Assembly: GCA_963814875.1 (NCBI GenBank)
Contig: CAWFFJ010000022.1
Coordinates: 124,001 to 188,000 of the forward strand
Length of the DNA: 64,000 nt
Source: CAVSIS01 sp963814875
GTDB lineage: Bacteria > Acidobacteriota > Thermoanaerobaculia > Thermoanaerobaculales > Sulfomarinibacteraceae
Reading direction: 5' to 3'
Under the pieces are notes generated by a model that did not search any database, was not told the DNA's origin, and was given only the letters and a program-made list of their open reading frames with translations. The position numbers were made by a program, and so were the translations under genes. Positions 51,644 to 61,247 of this stretch are shown piece by piece. Every line of letters begins with the position of its first letter. Positions within the stretch are counted from its first letter, which is position 1.

Positions 51644-52930
51644 ATGAGCGACACCGCGTTCAACGCCTTCGCCATCGCGCGTGAGCGCTTCGACCACACC
51701 GCAGAGCTGATGGGGCTCGAGCCGTCGCTCCGCGAGCTCCTGCGCACGCCGATGCACGAACACGCGTTCGCTCTCCCGGTGCGCATGGACGACGGGCGGT
51801 ACCGGCTCTTCTCCGGCCACCGCGTGGTCCACAACGACGCCCGAGGCCCGGCGTGGGGCGGCATACGGTTCCACCCTCAGGAGACTCTGGACACCGTGCG
51901 CGGCCTCGCGATGGTCCGCACGTGGCAGACGGCGGTCGTCGACATCCCCCTCGGCGGCTCGATGGGCGGCGTGGTCTGCGACCCGCACACCCTGTCGCTT
52001 CCCGAGCAGGAGCGGCTGTGCCGGATGTGGGTGCGCCGCATGGCGCGGCTGATCGGCCCCGAACGCGAGATCGCTTCGCCCGACCTGATGACCCACGGGC
52101 AACACATGGCATGGATGCTCGACGAGTACGAGACGATCGCGGGCGGTCACCGACCCGACGCGATCACCGGCAAACCGATCAACGCCGGTGGGTCGAAAGG
52201 GCGGCGGCGGGCAACCGGCTACGGCCTGGTCTACGCCCTCCGCGAAGCACTGAGGGAGATCGGGGTCGATCCCGGCGACACCACGGCGAGCGTCCAGGGA
52301 TTCGGGCACGTCGCCCAGAGTGCGATCGAGCTCTACACCCAGATCGGTGGCACAGTGAGCTGCGTTGCGGCCTGGGACCAGCAGGCGGGCGACGCGGTCG
52401 CCTTTCGCCGTCACGACGGGGTCGAGCTCAGCGAGCTTCGAGGGTTGGCGGACCCGTTTGGCGGCATCGACCGGGACGCCGCGCAGCGCGCGGGCTACGA
52501 GGTTCTCCCCGGGGAGACATGGCTCGAGCAGCCCGTCGACATTCTGATTCCCGCTGCGCTCGAGAACCAGCTCCGCAACGACAACGTCGGCCGTGTGCAC
52601 CCCGCGGTCCGCCTCGTCATCGAGGGCGCGTCCGATCCGACGACGCCGGAGGCCGAGGCTGCTCTCCTCGCCCGCAAGGCAGTCGTCGTGCCCGACCTCC
52701 TCGCCAACGCCGGAGGGGTTGTGTGCAGCTACTTCGAGGCCGTCCAGGGCTCGATGAACTACTACTGGTCCCTCGCAGAGGTGCTGTCGAAGATCGACGT
52801 CGCTCTGACCAACGCCTACGTCGAGGCCTCGGAGCTCGCACGATCCAAGACGCTCTCGCTGCGCGAGGCTGCGCTGGCGATCGGCATCGACCGCGTCGCC
52901 GCGGTGTGCCACGAACGGGGGTGGATCTAG
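51644..52930 (+). CDS. Glu/Leu dehydrogenase-family paralogue lacking active-site lysines
   Basis: ATG at 51644 after GGGAGGA gives 428 residues. The whole fold is present: GGIRFHPQETLDTVRGLAMV, ASPDLMTHGQHMAWMLDEYE, GKPINAGGSKGRRRATGYGL, a Rossmann motif SVQGFGHVAQSAIELY and PDLLANAGGVVCSYFE. But the three catalytic/substrate lysines are replaced: W71 for K (in PAWGGIRFHP), Q95 for K (in VRTWQTAVV) and M107 for K (in LGGSMGG); only the Asp (D147) remains. It should not catalyse the reaction. In Thermus thermophilus an inactive paralogue (GdhA) regulates the active subunit (GdhB), and a similar role beside gdhA is the likely reading here. Confidence 0.88.
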   Translation: MSDTAFNAFAIARERFDHTAELMGLEPSLRELLRTPMHEHAFALPVRMDDGRYRLFSGHRVVHNDARGPAWGGIRFHPQETLDTVRGLAMVRTWQTAVVDIPLGGSMGGVVCDPHTLSLPEQERLCRMWVRRMARLIGPEREIASPDLMTHGQHMAWMLDEYETIAGGHRPDAITGKPINAGGSKGRRRATGYGLVYALREALREIGVDPGDTTASVQGFGHVAQSAIELYTQIGGTVSCVAAWDQQAGDAVAFRRHDGVELSELRGLADPFGGIDRDAAQRAGYEVLPGETWLEQPVDILIPAALENQLRNDNVGRVHPAVRLVIEGASDPTTPEAEAALLARKAVVVPDLLANAGGVVCSYFEAVQGSMNYYWSLAEVLSKIDVALTNAYVEASELARSKTLSLREAALAIGIDRVAAVCHERGWI

Positions 52931-53459
52931 GGCGCCTGCAGGTCCGACCACATCCCTGCTGCGGACGACGATCTGCCAGCCATCGCGGCCCCTTTTCGCA
53001 CCGCGGCGCCTGCGACGTATGCCCGCATACGCCTCGGCGCCCCGGCACTCAAGTGCTCCACGCTGACAGGCTGCTCGCGGCGAGTTGCTCGCGTAGGCGG
53101 CCTCGAGATGCTGGTACCGGTTGCCCATCGTTCGTCCGCTGGCCTCCGACAGCCGCAGCACACTCTCCGTTCAGACAGCCCGGCCATCCGCGGGACCTCG
53201 ATCCCGACCCCGCCGCCGGCTGCCCGCTGCCCGTCCCCCGGATTCAGCCCACCACCCCATGCCAGCGGGCCCGGCTGCTCCCGCCCCAGCGCTCGAGTCC
53301 GGGATCAGGCTGCGGGCGGCAGGCCGCGGGAAGCCGGGCCCGGGAGTCCGGGAGACAGCTCACCGCAATGACCAGCGACGCCGCGATCGAGGTTCAGGTC
53401 GTGCATTGAGTACGGCGGCGGTTGACTCTCCACGGCGATCGCGCCACGCTGGACGCACG
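52931..53459. other. Gene-free stretch before the second PEP-domain gene
   Basis: No convincing gene. It holds GC-rich palindromic stretches, e.g. around 52995-53040 (GACGTATGCCCGCATACG) and 53270-53350, similar in type to the debris at 3860-3960. It should contain the promoter for the gene at 53460. Confidence 0.4.
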
Positions 53460-55205
53460 ATGAGCGGCAACTGCGACGCGCTCCCGCGCTTCGACCGACG
53501 GTTCTTCGAGTCGGAGCACCGCCTCTCACGCATCGGCTCGGGACCGCTCGGCGGCAAGGCCGAAGGGCTGCGGCGGCTCCACGGTGAAATCCTGCGCCGG
53601 CTGGACTGCTCGGAGCTGCCGTACGTGACAGTGGATGTCCCGCGACTGGTGGTCGTCGCCGCCGACGTCTTCAACCGCTTCATGGACAGCAACCACCTGT
53701 GGGAGACCGCCCTCTCGGGCGCTACGGATGACCGCATCGCGCACACGTTCTTGCGCGGCGAGCTTCCGGCGGAGATGGTGGGCGACCTGCGGGGGCTGGT
53801 CTCCGCGGTGCGCACACCGCTCGCCGTGCGCTCGTCCAGCGTTCTCGAGGACGCGATCGAGCATCCGTTCGCCGGGGTTTACGCTACCAAGATGATCCCC
53901 AACCACGAGCTCGAGGAGGATGCCCGCTTCCGCCGCCTCACCGAGGCGCTGAAGCTCGTCTGGGCATCAACCTTCTTCTCCGAGGCCAAGTCGTATCTCA
54001 TCTCCACCGGCCTGAAACCGGGTTCGGAGCGCATGGCGGTGGTCGTGCAGGAGGTCGTCGGGCACCGCTACGGACCGCGTTTCTACCCCACGCTCTCGGG
54101 TGTTGCCCGGTCTTTCAACCACTACCCCACGGGCTCGGCCCACCCCGACGAGGGCGTGGTCTCGCTCGCGCTCGGTCTCGGCAAAACCATCGTCGACGGC
54201 GGCCTGACCTGGACCTACAACCCGCGGTGGCCGGCCGCACCGCCGCCGTTCAACAGCCTGAACGACCTGCTGAAGTTCACCCAGACTCGCTTCTGGGCAG
54301 TCAACATGGGCGAGACGCCGGCACCGGACCCGATTCGGGAAACCGAGTGGCTGGTGAACCCTGAGCTCTCGATCGCCGAGGCCGACGGAACGCTGCGCTA
54401 TCTCGCCTCGACCTACGACCCCGGCTCGGACCGGATGCGGCCGGGCCTCAGCCCGGTCGGCGCCCGCGCGCTGACCTTCGCTCCGCTGCTGAGCTCGCGC
54501 ATCCTGCCGTTCAACTCCGTCGTCGAACGCCTGCTGGCCCTTGCCAAGGAGACCCTCGACGCGGAGGTCGAGATCGAGCTGGCGGCCACCCTGGACCCCG
54601 ACGGGGGCCTGCCGATGTACATCGGTTGTCTGCAGGTCCGTCCGATGCGGGGCGGCGGGACCCGGCTCGCGGTCAGCGAGGACGATCTCAACGGCGAAGA
54701 CGTGCTGGTGGCCTCCCAGCACTGCCTCGGCAACGGTGCCCGGGACGACCTGCTCGACGTCGTCTACCTCCGTCCCGAGACCTTCGACCCGAGCTCGACC
54801 CGGGAGATGGCGTCGGAGCTCGACGAGGTCAACCGGGAGCTGCTCGCCGCCGGCCGCCACTGCGTGCTGATCGGCTTTGGGCGCTGGGGCACTTCGGACG
54901 AGCGGCACGGTGTCCCGGTGGTCTGGGGGCAGATCTCCTCGGCGCGCGTGATCGTCGAGGCGACCCTACCCGATGTCCGGCCCGAGCTCAGCCAGGGCTC
55001 GCACTTCTTCCACAACGTGCTCGGCTTCCGGGTTCTCTACCTGAGCGTCGAGCACGACGGCCTGCATCAGATCGACTGGGGATGGCTCGATCGCCAGCCG
55101 GCGGTGCGGGAGAGCCGCTACCTGCGCCACCTGCGTCTGGAGCAGCCGCTGAGGGTGGTGGTCGACGGCGGAAGCCGGCGGGGGGTGATCCGGCATGAGC
55201 ACTGA
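53460..55205 (+). CDS. PEP/pyruvate-binding (PPDK N-terminal ATP-grasp) protein, short form
   Basis: ATG at 53460 gives 581 residues: the ATP-grasp domain of PEP synthase/PPDK without N-terminal sensory part. It shows IGSGPLGGKAEGLRRLHGE, PLAVRSSSVLEDAIEHPFAG, VVQEVVGHRYG, LALGLGKTIVDGG, and the same terminal module as its neighbours: VLIGFGRWGTSDERHGVPV, WGQISSARVIVE and QGSHFFHNVLGF. No phosphohistidine swivel or PEP barrel is present. Its stop overlaps the start of the next gene by 11 bases, so the two are translationally coupled and their products may form a complex. The reaction, if any, is unknown. Confidence 0.85.
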   Translation: MSGNCDALPRFDRRFFESEHRLSRIGSGPLGGKAEGLRRLHGEILRRLDCSELPYVTVDVPRLVVVAADVFNRFMDSNHLWETALSGATDDRIAHTFLRGELPAEMVGDLRGLVSAVRTPLAVRSSSVLEDAIEHPFAGVYATKMIPNHELEEDARFRRLTEALKLVWASTFFSEAKSYLISTGLKPGSERMAVVVQEVVGHRYGPRFYPTLSGVARSFNHYPTGSAHPDEGVVSLALGLGKTIVDGGLTWTYNPRWPAAPPPFNSLNDLLKFTQTRFWAVNMGETPAPDPIRETEWLVNPELSIAEADGTLRYLASTYDPGSDRMRPGLSPVGARALTFAPLLSSRILPFNSVVERLLALAKETLDAEVEIELAATLDPDGGLPMYIGCLQVRPMRGGGTRLAVSEDDLNGEDVLVASQHCLGNGARDDLLDVVYLRPETFDPSSTREMASELDEVNRELLAAGRHCVLIGFGRWGTSDERHGVPVVWGQISSARVIVEATLPDVRPELSQGSHFFHNVLGFRVLYLSVEHDGLHQIDWGWLDRQPAVRESRYLRHLRLEQPLRVVVDGGSRRGVIRHEH

Positions 55206-58200
55206 GCCCGACCGACCGGTCGAGAAGCTCCTCGCCTCGCTCCAGGAGCGCGCCAAGGAGCTCAACTGCCTGTACGAGGTCGAGCAGGTGCTCGGGCAGC
55301 TCGATCGTCCGATCGAAGACGCCTTCCAGGCCGTGGTCGAGGCGATCCCGCCCGGATGGCAGTACCCGGACGTGTGCTCGGCTCAGATCGAGCACTCTGG
55401 CCGCACCTTCGCGTGCCTGGACTTCCGCGAGACGCCGTGGGTGTTGTCTGCGGACATTGCGGTCCAGGACGAGATCGTGGGACGGATCCTGGTGGTCTAT
55501 CTCGAGGAACGACCGCGCGAGGCGATCGGGCCGTTTCTGAAGGAGGAGGAACGGCTGATCCGGACCATCGCCGAGCGCCTCGGCCACGCCATCCTCTACC
55601 AGCACCTGCGAGACATCCGTCAGCGGTGGGAGAGCGCCAGCGACCGGCTGCGTGAGGACGCGGTGCAACGGTGGCGCGGGCCGATCGACCTGCTGCGCCG
55701 GACCGACCGCACGCTGTACCTGCGGGTCGCCCGCAAGATGGTCAACCACCTCTGCTCGGCCGGCATCGAAGGGGCGCAGGAGCTGCTCCTGCAGACACTC
55801 GGCACGCTCGGCGCCTCCGACGAAGCGGCCACCGACTCCAACATGCCGCGGCCGTCGCGGATCATCGATGAGTCGCCGCTGCTCTCGGGCCGCCCGTTCG
55901 AGCTCGCTGCGGCGTACATCAGCGAGGACGAGATCCTCGGTCTGATCCAGACCTGGATCATGGAAGACCGGGCGGCGTTCCTGCCCAAGATCCTGAACAA
56001 CCCGCGCTCGTCGCTCGCGGACGTGAGCGAGAGCCTGCGCCGCTTCCACCACATGGTCGCCGACGGCGCCGAGCTGCCGGCGGCGACCCTCAACGGCGCG
56101 CGGGTGTCTCTCATCCGCCGGTTCCTGACCGAGAACCTCGACTTCATCGGGGTCGCCAAGCAGTACCTCACCACCGACGACTTCATCGACCTGCTCGACC
56201 GAGTGATCCTGTCCGACGCCAGCCACGGCAAGCTCGGCGGCAAGAGCGCCGGCCTCTTCCTCGCCCAGAAGATCCTCGAGCGCCGTCAGTCTCCACAGCG
56301 TCCGGTCGGGTCGGTCAAGGTCCCCCGAAGCTGGTATGTTGCGTCCGAGGGCCTGACCCAGTTCATCGAGCACAACGACCTCGAGGAGGTCCTGCAGCAG
56401 AAGTACCGCGAGATCGCGCAGGTCCGCCACGAGTACCCGAACATCATCCAGCTGTTCAAGAACTCCCGCTTCCCAGGCGAGGTGGTCAAGGGCGTCAGCA
56501 TGCTGCTCGACGACGTCGGCGACGCACCACTGATCGTGCGCTCCTCGAGCCTGCTCGAGGACCGACTGGGGAGCGCGTTCTCGGGCAAGTACAAAAGCCT
56601 GTTCCTGGCCAATCGCGGGAGCAAGCAGGAGCGCATGCGGGCACTGCTCGATGCGATCACCGAGGTCTACGCATCAGTCTTCGGTCCCGATCCCATCGCC
56701 TATCGCCGCGAGCGGGGGCTGCTCGATTTCCACGAGGAGATGGGCATCCTCATCCAGGAGGTCGTCGGCCGGCGGGTCGGTGACTACTTCCTGCCTGCTT
56801 TCGCTGGCGTCGCCTTCTCGACCAACGAGTTCCGCTGGTCGCCCCGCATCCGCCGTGAAGACGGCTTGGTCCGCCTGGTACCGGGGCTTGGCACCCGCGC
56901 CGTCGACCGTCTCACCGACGACTACCCTATCCTCGCTGTCCCCCGCCAGCCGGCGCTCAGGGTCAACACCACCATCGACGAGGTCGTGCGCTACTCGCCG
57001 CGCAAGATCGACGTCATTAACCTCGCCACCAACCGATTCGAGACGCTCACCATCTCAGAGCTGCTGCAGCGCTGCGGGACCCAGTACCCGGGCTTTGACA
57101 AGGTCTTCTCGCTGCTCGCCGACGACTCGCTGCGCCGGCCGAGCGCACTGATGGTCGACCCGAGCAGGGACCGGCTGGTCGCGGACTTCGGCGGGCTCAT
57201 CGATTCGACCGCGTTCATGCCCCATCTGGCCAACACCCTCACCATTCTCGAGGAGAGCCTTGGCCATCCGGTCGACATCGAGTTTGCCACCGACGGCGAG
57301 CAGTTCTACCTTCTCCAGTGCCGCCCGCAGAGCCGGTCGGCCGACGACGCACCAGCGCCGATCCCCCGCGACCTGCCCGAGGAGACGATCATCTTCTCGG
57401 CGTCGCGCTACGTCGCCAACGGCTACGTGCCCGACCTCACACACATCGTTTACGTCGACCCGGAGGCGTTCCGGCAGCTCGAGCGGCGTGAGGACTTCCT
57501 CGCGGTCGGCCAGGCGGTCGGAGCGCTCAACAAGCTGCTGCCGAAGAGACGGTTTGTCCTCATGGGCCCGGGGCGCTGGGGCAGTCGCGGCGACATCACT
57601 CTCGGTGTATCGGTGACCTACGCCGACATCAACAACACCGCCATGCTGGTCGAGATCGCGCGACGCACCGGCAACTACGTTCCCGACCCCTCGTTCGGTA
57701 CCCACTTCTTCCAGGATCTCGTCGAGGCATCGATCCGCTACCTCCCGCTCTACCCCGACAACGGGGAAGGGGTGCTCAACGAGAGCTTCCTGCTCCGCGC
57801 GCCAAACCTGCTGCCCGAAATGCTGCCCCAGTTCGCCTACCTGTCGGCCGTCTTGCGGGTGATCGACGTCCCCTCGGCGTCCCGCGGACGAGTCCTGCGG
57901 GTGCTGCTCAACTCGGAGCTCGACCGCGCCGTCGCTCACCTCGCCGACCCCGCGGACTCGCCTCACGCCGTTCGCGGACCGGTCCCAGACGCCCAGCGGG
58001 TGCAGCGCGAGGAGTTCTGGCGCTGGCGGCTGCGCATGGCCGAACGCATCGCCGCGGAGCTCGACGCTGTACGCTTCGGAGTCGTCGCGCTGTACATCTT
58101 CGGGTCGACCAAGAACGCGAGCGCCGGGCCCGCGAGCGACATCGACCTCCTGGTCCACTTTCGGGGGGACGAAGAGCAGCACTGCACGCTCGAGTCGTGG

Positions 58201-58392
58201 CTCGACGGGTGGAGTCTGTGCCTCGGCGAGGTCAACTCCCTGCGCACCGGCTACACCACCGAGCGTCTCCTCGACGTCCACATGGTGACCGACGAGGACA
58301 TCGCCAACAGGACCAGCTTCGCGGCCAAGATCGGGGCCATCACCGACGCCGCGCGCGAGCTGCCGCTCGGCACTCCCGCCAGGGCGGAGTGA
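55195..58392 (+). CDS. PEP/pyruvate-binding protein with GAF-like sensor and C-terminal nucleotidyltransferase domain
   Basis: The 1065-residue protein has at least three parts. Residues 10-140 look like the GAF-like sensor seen in some histidine kinases (LNCLYEVEQVL, VVEAIPPGWQYPDV, EERPREAIGPFLKEEERLI). After a helical linker, residues 330-770 are the PPDK-type ATP-grasp domain (KLGGKSAGLFLAQKIL, PLIVRSSSLLEDRLGSAFSG, QCRPQ) plus the shared terminal module (VLMGPGRWGSRGDI, YADINNTAMLVEIA, GTHFFQDL). Residues about 950-1050 are a pol-beta-type nucleotidyltransferase: ALYIFGSTKNASAGPASDID then LLVHF, with the two Asp of the GS...DxD motif. The order sensor, ATP-grasp, nucleotidyltransferase is unusual. 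It is coupled to the gene upstream. Confidence 0.85.
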   Translation: MSTEPDRPVEKLLASLQERAKELNCLYEVEQVLGQLDRPIEDAFQAVVEAIPPGWQYPDVCSAQIEHSGRTFACLDFRETPWVLSADIAVQDEIVGRILVVYLEERPREAIGPFLKEEERLIRTIAERLGHAILYQHLRDIRQRWESASDRLREDAVQRWRGPIDLLRRTDRTLYLRVARKMVNHLCSAGIEGAQELLLQTLGTLGASDEAATDSNMPRPSRIIDESPLLSGRPFELAAAYISEDEILGLIQTWIMEDRAAFLPKILNNPRSSLADVSESLRRFHHMVADGAELPAATLNGARVSLIRRFLTENLDFIGVAKQYLTTDDFIDLLDRVILSDASHGKLGGKSAGLFLAQKILERRQSPQRPVGSVKVPRSWYVASEGLTQFIEHNDLEEVLQQKYREIAQVRHEYPNIIQLFKNSRFPGEVVKGVSMLLDDVGDAPLIVRSSSLLEDRLGSAFSGKYKSLFLANRGSKQERMRALLDAITEVYASVFGPDPIAYRRERGLLDFHEEMGILIQEVVGRRVGDYFLPAFAGVAFSTNEFRWSPRIRREDGLVRLVPGLGTRAVDRLTDDYPILAVPRQPALRVNTTIDEVVRYSPRKIDVINLATNRFETLTISELLQRCGTQYPGFDKVFSLLADDSLRRPSALMVDPSRDRLVADFGGLIDSTAFMPHLANTLTILEESLGHPVDIEFATDGEQFYLLQCRPQSRSADDAPAPIPRDLPEETIIFSASRYVANGYVPDLTHIVYVDPEAFRQLERREDFLAVGQAVGALNKLLPKRRFVLMGPGRWGSRGDITLGVSVTYADINNTAMLVEIARRTGNYVPDPSFGTHFFQDLVEASIRYLPLYPDNGEGVLNESFLLRAPNLLPEMLPQFAYLSAVLRVIDVPSASRGRVLRVLLNSELDRAVAHLADPADSPHAVRGPVPDAQRVQREEFWRWRLRMAERIAAELDAVRFGVVALYIFGSTKNASAGPASDIDLLVHFRGDEEQHCTLESWLDGWSLCLGEVNSLRTGYTTERLLDVHMVTDEDIANRTSFAAKIGAITDAARELPLGTPARAE

Positions 58393-58433
58393 GGATTCAC
58401 CACAGAGCACAGAGAGGACCACATGTCTCATAG

Positions 58434-58505
58434 GGGCGCACCTTGTGTGCGCCCGTGCGTCCGTCGCGCCAATCCACCAGAACGGGCGGAGACAAGGCTC
58501 CGCCC
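58434..58505. repeat. Pair of intergenic hairpins
   Basis: GGGCGCAC-CTTGT-GTGCGCCC (58434-58454) and GGGCGGAG-ACAAGG-CTCCGCCC (58484-58505) are both perfect 8-bp stems 29 bases apart, with a shared TAGGGGCG-like edge in inverse orientation. They lie between convergent genes and may be a REP-like pair or serve as a bidirectional terminator. Confidence 0.65.
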
Positions 58506-58587
58506 CTACCCAGGAAAACGTCTGGCGTCTCTCGTGTTGCGTCTTGCGACTCCCGCCCTGCCCGCTACGGCGACGGCTCCGGCACTC

Positions 58588-58616
58588 CTCACCTTCTCAC
58601 CTTCTCACCTTCTCAC
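58588..58616. repeat. CTCACCTT tandem microrepeat
   Basis: Three full 8-base units and a partial fourth. The last unit contains the stop codon of the metallophosphoesterase gene on the minus strand. Confidence 0.8.
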
Positions 58617-59491
58617 TCGACCCTGATCAGCTCGCGGGTCGCGGCGTCGGGGTCGGCAGGGTCGACACGGATCAGCGACAACTCGGCGCCGTCGTGGGCC
58701 GCAGTGAGTACCGGAGTGTCCCCGACGCGGTCCCGCCAGCCACCGGTCAGGCGCGCCGACTCGTGGACGTGGCCATGGAGACCCAACCGCGGCCGGCGGT
58801 GCTCGATGAAGCGCCTCAACGCTATCGATCCGACGTGGACGTCGAGCGGAGCCCCGTCGACCTGTTGACCGTCGAGGCCGGCCCGGTCGAGCGCCGTCCG
58901 GTAGGGCGGCGCGTGGGCCAGCAACACTGAGTCTGCCAGGTCCCTTCCGTCGGCGAGGCGCTCGAGGTCTTTGGCGATGGTGCCGTAGCGCAGCTCGTCC
59001 GACGCCACGTCAACGGTGAGCCGACCCTCCTCCGGTGAAACGCAGCCCGGATCGACGTAGCGGGACACGTCGTAGCGCTCCCAGTCCTTGAGCTGGAAGG
59101 GCGTCGGCGGCACGCAGGCGTAACCCAGGACCGTCCGTCCATCGACCTCAACGACTCGATCGTGGGCATAGGTCCACAGCCCTTCATGCTGAGCGGCGAG
59201 GACCGTCGACTCGTGCGCGCGCTCGTCGTCGTTGCCGAGGATGACCACCCAGCGCGGCCACCTGGACCCGAGCCGCTGTCGCGCCCTCCGAAGCTCCGGG
59301 AGCAGGAAACCGTCGAGGAACTCGCCGCCGGACCGACCGACCGCCCAACGACGATCGAGTCCGTGGGGGAGCAGGTCACCGCCGAGCAGGACGGCCGCCG
59401 GCCGTTCCGCCTCGACGATCGAGACCAACGCCAGGTAGAGGGCCACCCGACCGTGCAAATCAGAGGCGAAGATCCAGGTCCGGTTGGACAT
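58613..59491 (-). CDS. Calcineurin-like metallophosphoesterase
   Basis: ATG at 59491 (start of SNRTWIFASDLHG) gives 292 residues. All metal-binding motifs are present in order: SDLHG, GGDLLPHG, GNDDE (in place of the common GNHE), LLAHAPPY and LHGHVHES. The GNDD variant is known in YfcE-like and archaeal-type phosphoesterases. The substrate is unknown; a cytosolic phosphodiesterase acting on nucleotides or nucleic acid is typical. No signal peptide. It is convergent to the PEP-domain gene. Confidence 0.92.
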   Translation of the reverse strand: MSNRTWIFASDLHGRVALYLALVSIVEAERPAAVLLGGDLLPHGLDRRWAVGRSGGEFLDGFLLPELRRARQRLGSRWPRWVVILGNDDERAHESTVLAAQHEGLWTYAHDRVVEVDGRTVLGYACVPPTPFQLKDWERYDVSRYVDPGCVSPEEGRLTVDVASDELRYGTIAKDLERLADGRDLADSVLLAHAPPYRTALDRAGLDGQQVDGAPLDVHVGSIALRRFIEHRRPRLGLHGHVHESARLTGGWRDRVGDTPVLTAAHDGAELSLIRVDPADPDAATRELIRVE

Positions 59492-59567
59492 GCCGGAACG
59501 AGTGTACAACGCGACCGAGACAGGGCCTCAGCCATCATGTGAAGATTTGCACAATTAAGCGAGAAGT

Positions 59568-59585
59568 AGTTGCTATTCCGCAACT
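59568..59585. promoter_or_regulatory. Short inverted repeat upstream of a small gene
   Basis: AGTTGC-TATTCC-GCAACT lies in an AT-rich stretch (59540-59605) between the divergent metallophosphoesterase and the small gene at 59621. It could be an operator for either; no binding protein is evident. Confidence 0.35.
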
Positions 59586-59620
59586 TCCGACCGATATTGC
59601 AAGCCAGTAGGGAGGGCACG

Positions 59621-59806
59621 ATGGAGACTCGCACGCTCGACGAAGCCAGTACACGAAGAGCCGACGACGAGGAAGAACACCTCACCCGCACGGCCGCCGA
59701 GTGGGAGGTCGCGTGGGCGGCGCGCCGGATCGCCCGTCTCGGCCGCTACGGCACCGGAGAAGGGCAGCCGCTGGAGAGCGGCTGGGCGCGAGACACAACC
59801 AAGTAA
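59621..59806 (+). CDS. Small hydrophilic protein of unknown function
   Basis: ATG at 59621 after GGGAGGG gives 61 residues, rich in Arg, Glu and Asp, with a helical middle (EEHLTRTAAEWEVAWAARRIARLGRYG). No known family. Good ribosome binding site and sensible composition support it as real. Confidence 0.55.
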   Translation: METRTLDEASTRRADDEEEHLTRTAAEWEVAWAARRIARLGRYGTGEGQPLESGWARDTTK

Positions 59807-60137
59807 CACGGGCCGAAGCGCACCGCACCGTCTCCCGCTTCCGGACGCGGTGACACGCACCGGAGGGTACCCGCGACCGCGGCTGGACCGGCGGATGAGC
59901 GGATGAAGTGATCACTCCGATCCGGCGACCCGACGGCACCCATCCGTCAACAGGAACCGGGTTGAGGGTACTGTCGTGTGTCGGCCCGGGCCGCCTGAGA
60001 GCGAGCGATCGTTCACCCACGATTCCCAAGTCGTCCAGGGAGCCGGTGACAGCGCGTCGCCGCCGCGACCACCTCCCGTTGAATCTTGCTCTCACGTCTC
60101 ATCCGTGCGAGGATTCCGGCTCCCGAGGAGGATCGCC

Positions 60138-61223
60138 GTGACATCCCTGCGCATCGGCTCGCTCACCCTGGCTCTGGGACTGGCCCTCGCCTGCGCCAAG
60201 GCGCCGGCGCCCGCTCCGCGACCCGCCTCGGACCACACCGTGCCACGCAGCGTCGATCCGGACCCGCGTGAGGTCCACCTCGCCAACCTGACGATGCTGA
60301 CCGACGGCGGCGAGAACGCCGAGGCATACTTCTCCTTCGACGGGCGACAGCTGATCTTCCAGGCCCGGTTCGGTCCGTGGCCGTGCGACCAGATCTTCAC
60401 CATGGACTCGACCGGCTCCTCGCCGAAGCTCGTTTCGACCGGAGCGGGGCGCACCACCTGCTCCTACTTCTATCCCGACGGGAAGCACATCCTCTACTCT
60501 TCGACCCACCTTTCCAGCCCGGAATGTCCACCGCCGCCCGACATGAGCCGCGGCTACGTGTGGCCGGTTCACGCCGCCTATGAGATCGTCCGCGGCGCCG
60601 TCGACGGCTCGGATCTGGTCAACCTCTCCAACTCTCCCGGCTACGACGCCGAGGCCACCATCTCGCCCACGGGCGACCGGATCGTGTTCACATCGACCCG
60701 TGACGGCGACCTCGACATCTACTCGATGAACCTCGACGGCACCGACGTGCGCCGGCTCACGGACCAGCTCGGCTACGACGGCGGACCGTTCTTCTCGCCC
60801 GACGGGAGCAAGATCGTCTACCGCGCCAATCACCCAACCGTCCCCGCCGAGGTCGCGGACTACACCGCACTGCTTGCCGAAGATCTGATCCGCCCGGGTC
60901 AGCTCGAGATCTGGGTGATGGACGCAGACGGCAGCAACAAGCACCAAGTGACAAAGCTCGGCGCCGCTTCCTTCGCACCGTTTTTCCATCCCTCCGGCGA
61001 GAAGATCATCTTCTCGTCGAACCACGGGCAGGAGAACAACCGAGAGTTCGACCTGTGGATGGTTGACCTCGACGGCAGTCACCTCGAGCGGATCACGTGG
61101 GCGGAGGGCTTCGACGGCTTCCCGATGTGGGCGCCGGACGGCAAGCACTTCGTGTTCTGCTCCAACCGCCACGATCGGAAGCCCGGCGAGACCAACGTTT
61201 TCGTCGCAGAATGGCAGGAGTAG
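60138..61223 (+). CDS. TolB-like beta-propeller (PD40 repeat) lipoprotein
   Basis: GTG at 60138 follows GGAGGATC and gives 361 residues with a lipoprotein signal (hydrophobic LTLALGLALAC, Cys 18). The rest is a six-bladed propeller with PD40 repeats: YFSFDGRQLIFQARFG, YFYPDGKHILYSS, TISPTGDRIVFTSTRDGDLDIY, FFSPDGSKIVYRA, FHPSGEKIIFSSN and WAPDGKHFVFCSN. Such proteins sit in the periplasm on the outer or inner membrane and act in binding or as TolB-like scaffolds. No tol genes are near. About 330 bases of non-coding DNA (59807-60137) precede it, with nothing recognisable. Confidence 0.85.
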   Translation: MTSLRIGSLTLALGLALACAKAPAPAPRPASDHTVPRSVDPDPREVHLANLTMLTDGGENAEAYFSFDGRQLIFQARFGPWPCDQIFTMDSTGSSPKLVSTGAGRTTCSYFYPDGKHILYSSTHLSSPECPPPPDMSRGYVWPVHAAYEIVRGAVDGSDLVNLSNSPGYDAEATISPTGDRIVFTSTRDGDLDIYSMNLDGTDVRRLTDQLGYDGGPFFSPDGSKIVYRANHPTVPAEVADYTALLAEDLIRPGQLEIWVMDADGSNKHQVTKLGAASFAPFFHPSGEKIIFSSNHGQENNREFDLWMVDLDGSHLERITWAEGFDGFPMWAPDGKHFVFCSNRHDRKPGETNVFVAEWQE

Positions 61224-61247
61224 CGTCCTGACGACCCGGGTAACGGG

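Noticed and set aside
58588..58616. Possible CRISPR array
   Set aside because: The units are 8 bases with no spacers. No other evenly spaced 25-40 base repeats were found in the window, and no cas genes.
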